A stretch of 5,970 bases of DNA. Source: Puniceicoccales bacterium (GTDB lineage: Bacteria; Verrucomicrobiota; Verrucomicrobiia; Opitutales; JAIRLM01). Location: assembly GCA_031282565.1 (NCBI GenBank), contig JAITDL010000087.1, positions 1 through 5,970 on the forward strand, in the 5' to 3' direction. The notes under the pieces were generated by a model. It worked only from the letters and a program-made list of their open reading frames with translations. It was not told where the DNA came from and searched no databases. Made by a program: the position numbers and the translations under genes. Shown piece after piece: positions 1 to 5,970 of this stretch (position 1 is the stretch's first letter; every line of letters starts with the position of its first letter).

Positions 1-3000
1 CAGGGTTGGTGTCCAGGGTACTAAGACTTATTCCGCGATTTTCAGCTTGACCATGGAAAGCAGCAATAAACATTTTACCAGCCGATGTTTCGTCTGGCGA
101 TTTTATGCTGGGATCTTGCGCCTGCTCCAATGTGGCGCTTTTCGCAGTGCTGGTGATGTATTCATCCCAGACTGCGCGACCAATGCCCATATTGACAACG
201 TATTGAAATAGTAGCGAAATCAACATGGCTAGGTGCGCGAATTGCGAATTGGTTGGCGTACCCTCCTTATATACACGAAGTGCAGAGCCGTCTGCGCCCT
301 CCCCGTAGTGTACTCCGGCAGTTTTCAAAAGACATCTACGCAGCTCACACGACATCATGCCGCGCAGTAAAAATAGCTTGTCCAGCAGCGGCGAAAGGCT
401 GACTTGATTTTTGCTTCCGAATGTAAATGCGGCATCTATTGCAAAACGCGCACACAAACCAGTGTTGTATAAAGACTGTATATCACTAAGTGAAGCAAAT
501 GTCGTAGATTGTACGCTGGATGTATCTTCGCCGCTAAAGTCCTTAGAAATAACGTAACTTGCCAGATCCGTAAGTTTGCACTCAAAAATCTGGTCAGGTC
601 CTCCACCAAACCCAAAGACAACTCTAACATCTTCAAAATTGGATGTCGACCGTGCCGCCCCAGTAGTAGACAGCCTGACTCCACATCCCTCCTCGTTGCA
701 TTTATGTTCGCCAAGTATGCGCAGGAGCATGTATTTTGCCAACACTGGTGCTATTTTGTCTGTGTAGGCCTCATCGGTCACTGACGCCTGCCCGTTTTGC
801 GCTAATTTTGCAAGATCTCTCGCCTCACGAAAATCATTAGCGGTTACTTTCAATGTCGCACGCTTCGCTGCTGAAGATGTATCGGCAGTCCACCCACTAC
901 GAGCGCTATTCGCGTATGTGTTCAGAACTAGTTCAACATCAACAATATCTGGATCGGATTCCGACAAGGCCGTATATATTTGCTGCACTGTATCAAAGAT
1001 ATAATTATCAACCTTAACGTCGGACGCATTTTGGTCCGCCGTTATTAGTGAGCACATCGGATCTAAAACCTTGTGGGCTTCATCGATGAACAGTCTTGCG
1101 CGATGGCGGAATGTATTTAATATGAATGCGATGGCTGCTACGCGTTTCGTTAGATCTTCCGGCACACCTGCATCGCCAGCTGTGATAAACTGCACTATGT
1201 CGAGCAAAAGCTGCATAACTATCCTGTTCATCATCGCATCATCGACGAGGAGCACAATGTCGTGTTCGGTTCTAGCTCTTTTTATGATGGAAACCATCTT
1301 CTCCAGTATGGCTGTATCTTTCGAGAAGTTTGACAGCCAATTTCGATCCGTATTACTTCCTGCTATGGCGCCAAGGTATTGCACCTCGACTGCCACACCA
1401 AGGGCATCTGTAAGATCTTTATTTACGGACGGCACCAAACTTGTCGGGACGAGTACGACCGGCAAGCCACCCTTTGCATTCTCCATTAGGGCGCCCAAAG
1501 GCGTTATGACCTTCGTCTTCCCTCCGCCCATGACAACGGAGACAATCCTACCATTTGCCGCACCAAGTCGCTTACGATCATCCTCCGGCGTAACGTAGCT
1601 AATGGCCTGACTCAGTTGAAGCAACTGTTCCTTTCGGAGGATAATGCCCTCAAGAAATTCATAGGCAAGCGATGCCAAATGTAATGTGCCGTTTTTTGAA
1701 TCATATATATCGGATGCGCCATCTGTTACTTCCTCGACAGGCGGTCTTGCGCCTCGTGCAACGGCGGAATAAAAATTATAGTCACATTGCGCTTCAACAT
1801 ATGATACCGTAGTTTCAAAAATGCTAGCTACGTCGTTGACACTCAACTCACTGTTGAGTGTCATAAGCCTTGACATGAATCGTGCAGTATGATATCTAGT
1901 AGCATCATCGCTCGTCTGACCTACCAACAGCAGCAGCGGTACGGCGTCGGCCGCGGTCAGCCCTCTGTCAGTTGTTTTATTCAATAGGCCCTCAAGTTTT
2001 CGTTTTGCATCACCCACAGCTCGTTCTAAGTCTGCCACCTTAGCAGTGGCGGCAGCATGTGGATTTTCCTCGCGGAGGAGTTGGACTCTTGCCGTTCGCG
2101 CGCGGTGAAGTCTAGCACCTAGGGCATTAGCGGCGTCGGAGATTTTAACAACAGCTGGTGAACTTCTTTTTATGGCTGCGCTATCGTTGTATTCCATTTG
2201 AAATATGGATTGCGCGCTATCTTTAAGTGATACTATGTTCCGTGATAGGGTGGCAAACCTTGTGTCGCAATCATGGCGCCCTTTATTTCTGCGATCTATT
2301 TTAAGCAGTGTTTCTGCATCGCTGAAAAGCGTAACGTAGCGACTAATCTCTCCAGCGGACAGCACAAGTCTATAATCAGGAGCTGCCGATCCGCCGCGAC
2401 TCCTCCCGTCAACCCGCCTTTCTTTTTCCTTTGCGACATAGTCATTAAAAAAAATAGCAACTTTGTCTAATTCGGCGGTGGTCATTGAGGTGAGAGCATC
2501 TACTCCGGAATCGCAATGGCAGCGGAACATGCATAGCGCCTTCATGTGATCTTTCCATTCGACTTCGTCGCCGAAGCCGTCGATTGTCCTGATAAGTTCA
2601 GCGTAGAGAGCTCTTTCGAATTCGTTTGGCGATATTCCAGAACGTGTCCGTGCTTTCCGAATCAGCGATGCTGCGTCCCTATATTCCGCAGGTGAATTGC
2701 GCAATGCAAGAAGTGCCACAGCTAAATAGCCAGAGGGCGTATCGCAGAAATAATTGTCTGGTCTCGCTGAAAAGTCCTTTGGCCTGAACGAAACATTGAT
2801 TATTTCATCGGCAAATTTTGCTGTCTGTGGCGACTCCGACAGAAAGATATCTTTCGCCCGTACGAGTAGTTCGTAGCGTTCCGAACTGGAATCAACGTCA
2901 CGCAGGACGATACCGCTATCGCAGGAAAAAAGCGGGTTGAATTTTTGTTTTGCTGCTTTGCTGCCTGGTTTGGTAGGTCTGCAAATTAATTTTGGCACTA

Positions 3001-5970
3001 CCCTTAGCGATGGATGACGAATAAGTGCGAGACCATCGCTTGGTGGCGTGCCGCCAAACTGTTTGCTAACGAAAACCAGCGGCGTGTCGCTATCGTATTT
3101 GAGTCCACCGATTTCTACCGAACGAACTGCTAATTTAGGATTTTCGCTGGCGGTTACTATTAACCTGTCCTCATTGCCGCCTATAAATGAGCTAAAATAG
3201 TCAAGACCCGAATGCGGTTTAACTATTCTGCCAATGGATCGTTCTTTCGCAAACAGAACTACTCCATCGCCATCAATAGCTCCACGAGTGTCACGTATTT
3301 TATAATCTTGAAATCCGACACATTCGAGCACGAAATCGACCGTCGGACATTTTCCAGGTTCGGCATCGCGTTTTGCAAAGCGAACACGCGCCGTACCACC
3401 GTGTAATCCTGGCGGGTCAGTGGTTTCATCAATTTCAAGCCACATGTCATATTGGCCTGAACTCAGTGCTTCCGGAACGTATTGGGCAATGCCAGCATCC
3501 AGCAAGTCCTGGCGATTCCTTAGTAAAATAGCTGATTTCGCATTTCCGCCAAAGAGACTGTCTTCTCCAGTCGTCACTTTCACTTTAATGTACCACGGCT
3601 CTCCATGTCGCCCAACGGCAACCTGGACGCCATGCTTCGCGTACCTGCTGCTTACAAAGTTCGCCGTCGGACCAGCGGAAGTGATGTCGCAGGGCTCTTT
3701 CCCAAAACGTTCATAGTAGTCATCTCCACCGCCATCAATTGTCCCGAATTTGGCAATAAGCTGATGACCTCCGCTCAAGACAAATCCAAGTGAAGCGCAT
3801 CCACCTAGGCACTTCCATGCGCTGTGTAAAGTGCTCCTAATTCTGAGCATTTCGCTGAAATTACTATCGAATGAAGTGGCGGCAAAACCGACATCTTGAT
3901 TTGGACACATGTCGCCGATATGGTGCCCTTCATACACAACGGCTTTATCTGGATGGTATGGCTCGTTATCTTCACCCCAGAAAAATATTGGGTACCCTGG
4001 ATATCTTGTCGGAAGAAAACTTTTCGCCGCAATGCTCATGTACGTGCCAACGGACGATCTGCCAAGGCAAGACGCACAGCAATTTGCGGACATGCGCATT
4101 ATGTCTTCCCCGAGTGTGGCCATTAGTATTGATTCGGATGGGCTAAGTTGACTCGGGTCTTGTGATCTGAGATAGAAAAGTGACGTAAATGCGTGGAATA
4201 TGGCACTGAGCCAGTATACGCCAGAAAATCTACCGTCATTAGTGTCTCGTTTCCAATGTTTTGGGCTGGTAAGAAATCCGTCAGAATGGAATTGTTCTCC
4301 CTCGTGCAATTCGGGATCGACAACGTCGCCACCACCACCGGCAAAGCCTCTATAGCGATATCCATGACCAATTGTGCAGAGTTGGACCTTAGATGCTCCA
4401 TTGGCGATGAATTTCTCCAATTCAACCTTCATGATTTGAATTTGCATGCGATGCAGCGCCATTTGCTGCCCAAATGAAAGTTTAGTTGATGGACTTTCAC
4501 GCCTGTTCCTGCCGTCAGCCGTACTAAAACCCATAACATCTTTAATATCTAATCCGCCTCCTATGCCTAATATTGTCGGAGAGGCCGATTTGCACGTGCC
4601 ACTGAAATCGACATTTGATCGCAAATATTTTATCACAAAGCCTCTGCGCAGTACGAATGTTGTATCCCTGTCGAGCTCTTTCATTGTTTCGACAGCCGAG
4701 TTTTCAAAAAGATAATGACCACCTAGCCCACATTCAATTGCTTTAATTTTGCCTATTCGATAGGCCTCAATCGCCGAAAGAAATTCAGCTACGCGTGACA
4801 TCCCGATAAAGTCGCTACCACCCTTTATAATTCTTGCCGGCTTTTCATCTCCAACTCGATTGCCAAATCGATCCACTTCCCAGTAGCCAAACCCGAAAGC
4901 TCTACACGCAGCATTGAAAAGCAATTTCACATTGCGGGTCATGGCTTCCGGATTTGTTTCCCATTCGGCTGCCAATCTGGTGTCCGCTGCAACTTCGGTT
5001 TCACCAACGGTAACTTTCTGTACCCTGCTGAGCGTCGCTACAAATTCTCTGCTAGCCTGTCCGTGTTCGTCGTCTTGAAATATTCTTAGATCTTTCATTA
5101 TGTCTTGAAAGATGCTTGTTATTCCAAACTTTCGCCCATACCAGTAGCGCGCCTTTGGTAGACGTCTTTCTTCGGAATAAGCTGTCGTAAACAATTTATG
5201 ATATTCCTCTATTTGCACCGCCCTGCTTTTCGCTATGGAAATGAGCCAATCTGACTCGTCTTTTGAAGAAATGTCGACACGTTCTGCCGGTGCGGCTGTC
5301 AGAGCAGAGATTGACATCTGCGCAAGTGCCATGTCTGCATCATAATCATCTCTAGATGCGCCACCTACCAAAAATGAATCCGAGGCAGGAAGCGACACGA
5401 ATCCCGATGCAACTATTTCAGCTATCCATCTTAGTTTTAGGGCGGAACTCTGTGGCACTTCCCCTATTAGTAATTTCGATTGCAATCTAAAATCTTTTGC
5501 CTCAATGGCTCTGACGTGTGCAAGCAGGCGTTTCGCAACGCGGTCTACCATTGCATGGTCAAATCTAGGATCGAAAGTTGCCGTCGCAACGCCGTTTTCC
5601 GCGCGCGAGACCGTTGCGCAGCAAGGCGCTGCTAATCCTCCTGCGGCCATAGCTTTTATTTGTTGGTGCGTTTTCATGACAACTTTTTGGAAATCAGCAT
5701 TCGTGCTTCCAAGGTTTTTCCCAACGCCTAAAATGCTATGAAAATCTTCGAAATTGCAGCTGGTGTTGCCACCGGAAAAGGCATGCATGAGCTGAATTTT
5801 TGCTCGAAACACCGCAGATTCCTGCAGTGAAAAATAGCGTTCGACCCTACGAAATCCAGTAGCTAACGACGTTAGCGCCCTAGTCGGAATGGCCATTCGA
5901 CCATCAATGCACGCGTCGAATTTATTATGGCTGTACGGAGTATTGGCGCCAAAAAGTGTCGCCTTTAGAT
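1..5970 (-). CDS. Internal fragment of a giant DUF3638/DUF3645-type P-loop DEAH ATPase
   Basis: One frame is open across the entire window: 1,989 codons without a stop, where about 90 would be expected by chance. Neither terminus is inside, so the full protein exceeds 2,000 residues, as is usual for this family (often around 3,000). In order, I see an unassigned N-terminal region (residues 1 to about 1280), a charged helical stretch (1284-1330), a P-loop ATPase module (about 1430-1640, Walker A K1484-T1485, DEAH 1629-1632), a linker, and a DUF3645-like segment (1866-1929). There is no signal peptide or convincing membrane span, so it probably acts in a soluble compartment. Its biochemical role is unknown: NTP hydrolysis and a helicase-like fold are inferred from the motifs, and no substrate can be named. 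Codon use looks even from end to end, with no frameshift, intron signal or composition change. The open frame is near certain; the family assignment rests on motif order and spacing recalled from the family, not on a search. Confidence 0.95.
182..373 (-). other. DUF3645-like segment (residues 1866-1929)
   Basis: The segment begins FLLRGMMSCELRRCLLKT, then GVHYG (to G1889), then RVYKEGTPTNSQFAH (1898-1912), and a hydrophobic helix ending VVNMGI. From memory, DUF3638 giants carry a similar run: an RGL helix, a VxYG element, a PYRAKDTPxxRSEFxHPD motif and a hydrophobic segment rich in Leu and Tyr. The order and spacing coincide, including the charged residue pair, the TP, the F and the His. The function of this segment is not known. 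Its position C-terminal to the P-loop module is that expected for the family and strengthens the overall call. The hydrophobic stretch 1910-1929 could be mistaken for a membrane span but is a conserved buried helix in this reading. Confidence 0.7.
374..1048 (-). other. Linker between the ATPase module and the DUF3645-like segment (residues 1641-1865)
   Basis: This stretch is coding, with no recognised domain. It includes an acidic patch (ESDPDIVDVE, about 1669-1678), a Lys/Arg/Ala-rich helix (FREARDLAKLAQN), a closely spaced HKCNEEGC group (1755-1762) and a glycine run FGFGGGPDQIFECKL just after it. In the family the equivalent region is variable in length and usually predicted to be mostly helical. 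No catalytic motif is evident. Confidence 0.5.
1049..1093 (-). other. Walker B / DEAH box and LDP extension
   Basis: Residues 1629-1632 are D-E-A-H, preceded by the hydrophobic strand LFI and followed by KVLDP. D1629 would coordinate magnesium and E1630 would be the catalytic base. In the DUF3638 family the equivalent stretch ends in (I/L)LD, and that extension is preserved here as LDP (1635-1637). Confidence 0.85.
1514..1531 (-). other. Walker A / P-loop (M-G-G-G-K-T)
   Basis: Residues 1480-1485 read MGGGKT, preceded by the hydrophobic strand RIVSVV and followed by KVITP. K1484 and T1485 are the expected phosphate- and magnesium-binding residues. The usual family glutamate (MGEGK) is replaced by glycine at position 1482, which leaves the nucleotide-binding core intact. 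Confidence 0.88.
1837..1863. repeat. Perfect 11-bp inverted repeat with a 5-nt loop
   Basis: TGACACTCAAC (1837-1847) and GTTGAGTGTCA (1853-1863) are exact reverse complements around the loop TCACT. The hairpin lies inside the coding frame and encodes part of TLNSELSVN, about 70 residues before the ATPase module. No T-run follows it closely on either strand, so it is not an intrinsic terminator. Confidence 0.85.
1979..2119 (-). other. Charged helical / possible coiled-coil stretch (residues 1284-1330)
   Basis: Two amphipathic helices rich in Arg, Lys, Glu, Ala and Leu are separated by an NPH break near the middle. The second reads KVADLERAVGDAKRKLEGLL, with hydrophobic residues spaced three and four apart. 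It could form a short helical hairpin or coiled coil between the unassigned N-terminal part and the ATPase module. It is too short to argue for dimerisation. Confidence 0.45.
2582..2737 (-). other. Alanine/leucine-rich helical stretch, possible TPR-like repeat (residues 1077-1129)
   Basis: The stretch begins PSGYLAVALLAL and continues as a second helix with AEYRDAASLIRKA, followed by another around FERALYAELIRTI. Small and large hydrophobic residues alternate as in paired antiparallel helices. It resembles an alpha-solenoid unit, but a full TPR consensus cannot be read. The assignment is structural inference only. Confidence 0.3.
2738..5970 (-). other. Unassigned N-terminal region of the giant protein (residues 1-1076)
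   Basis: Over 3.2 kb of open coding sequence shows no domain I recognise. Composition is that of a soluble globular protein: balanced charge, many aromatic residues, and short glycine runs such as GFAGGGGD (around residues 542-549) and GGGLDIKD. The first 300 or so residues look mainly helical (for example the Ala-rich run MALAQMSISALTAAPAE). The part from about 730 to 1050 looks rich in beta strands and turns, with segments such as PWYIKVKVTTGED and TPLVFVSKQFGG. Cysteines cluster at CCASC (630-634) and C720/C724. No protease, kinase or ubiquitin-pathway motif is obvious. Confidence 0.6.

Larger units (their letters stand above)
1049..1687 (-). other. DUF3638-like P-loop ATPase module (residues 1429-1640)
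   Basis: The module opens with a helix reading LAYEFLEGIILRKEQLLQL, which corresponds to the family's lead-in ending in a IRPVQ-like segment. It is followed about 30 residues later by VVMGGGKTKVITP, the Walker A loop that in the family usually reads NMGEGK(S/T)SVIVP. Next comes GGLPVVLVPTSLV (about 1500-1512), which matches the hydrophobic strand with VP that follows the P-loop in these proteins. The module ends with LFIDEAHKVLDP, which matches the family's DE-x-DE-(I/L)LD pattern but here spells a true DEAH box. The order and rough spacing (about 145 residues from the P-loop lysine to the DEAH aspartate) fit the family. These residues are expected to bind and hydrolyse a nucleotide. The alternative, an ordinary SF2 DEAH helicase, is less likely because of the lead-in helix and the DUF3645-like segment downstream. 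Confidence 0.8.

Noticed and set aside
182..241. Possible transmembrane helix (FAHLAMLISLLFQYVVNMGI)
   Set aside because: The same position is hydrophobic and conserved in the DUF3645-like motif of soluble family members, and no second span or flanking topology signal is present.
436..714. Pair of roughly 90-codon ORFs on both strands
   Set aside because: Both overlap the continuous frame between the ATPase and DUF3645-like segments, with no motif or ribosome-binding site supporting either.
1071..1598. 175-codon plus-strand ORF opposite the ATPase module
   Set aside because: It lies wholly antisense to the P-loop and DEAH coding frame. Its sequence is low in recognisable motifs and looks like a shadow of the real gene.
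2447..2454. Run of eight A, possible slippage or terminator tract
   Set aside because: The reading frame continues unchanged on both sides, and there is no adjacent stem. It simply encodes IFFN in the minus-strand frame.
4123..4425. 100-codon minus-strand ORF
   Set aside because: It is in a different minus-strand frame from the continuous gene and overlaps it entirely. It has no recognisable motif and its length is expected by chance.
5862..5876. 15-nt palindrome GCTAACG-A-CGTTAGC
   Set aside because: Seven-base arms are expected by chance about once in a few windows of this size, and the site lies inside the coding frame without an associated signal.

Overview
The whole 5,970-base window lies inside one very long coding region on the minus strand. 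In the frame whose codons occupy plus-strand positions 2-4, 5-7 and so on up to 5966-5968, I read all 1,989 codons and found no stop. Neither the start nor the stop codon of this gene is in the window, so it is an internal fragment of a giant protein. It is numbered here from residue 1 (5966-5968) to residue 1989 (2-4). No intergenic DNA, RNA gene, mobile element or second gene is supported.

The C-terminal third of the fragment can be placed. Residues about 1430-1640 read as the P-loop module of the DUF3638 family of giant putative ATPases. They contain a conserved lead-in helix, a Walker A motif (MGGGKT, residues 1480-1485), a following hydrophobic strand ending in VP, and a Walker B/DEAH box (LFIDEAHKVLDP, around residues 1626-1637). 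About 235 residues later, residues 1866-1929 resemble the DUF3645 segment that normally follows DUF3638 in the same polypeptide. The remaining ~1,280 residues at the N-terminal side (high coordinates) match nothing I recognise. They look like soluble, mixed alpha/beta sequence with a few close cysteine groups, a helix-rich stretch at 1078-1129 and a charged helical stretch at 1284-1330 leading into the ATPase module.

The source organism is uncertain. Base composition is moderate (roughly mid-40s percent GC by eye), codon choice is weakly biased (ATA for Ile and all six Arg and Leu codons are used freely), the standard code fits, and no intron interrupts 6 kb. DUF3638/DUF3645 giants are known from fungi and diverse protists, and from some amoeba-associated bacteria. 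An intron-poor protist, a chlamydia- or legionella-like bacterium, or a large DNA virus would all fit. The divergence from the family consensus argues against a fungal source.

Nothing in the window allows an operon or regulatory reading. The main interest is the divergent giant ATPase itself, its unrecognised N-terminal region, and a perfect 11-bp hairpin inside the coding sequence at 1837-1863.
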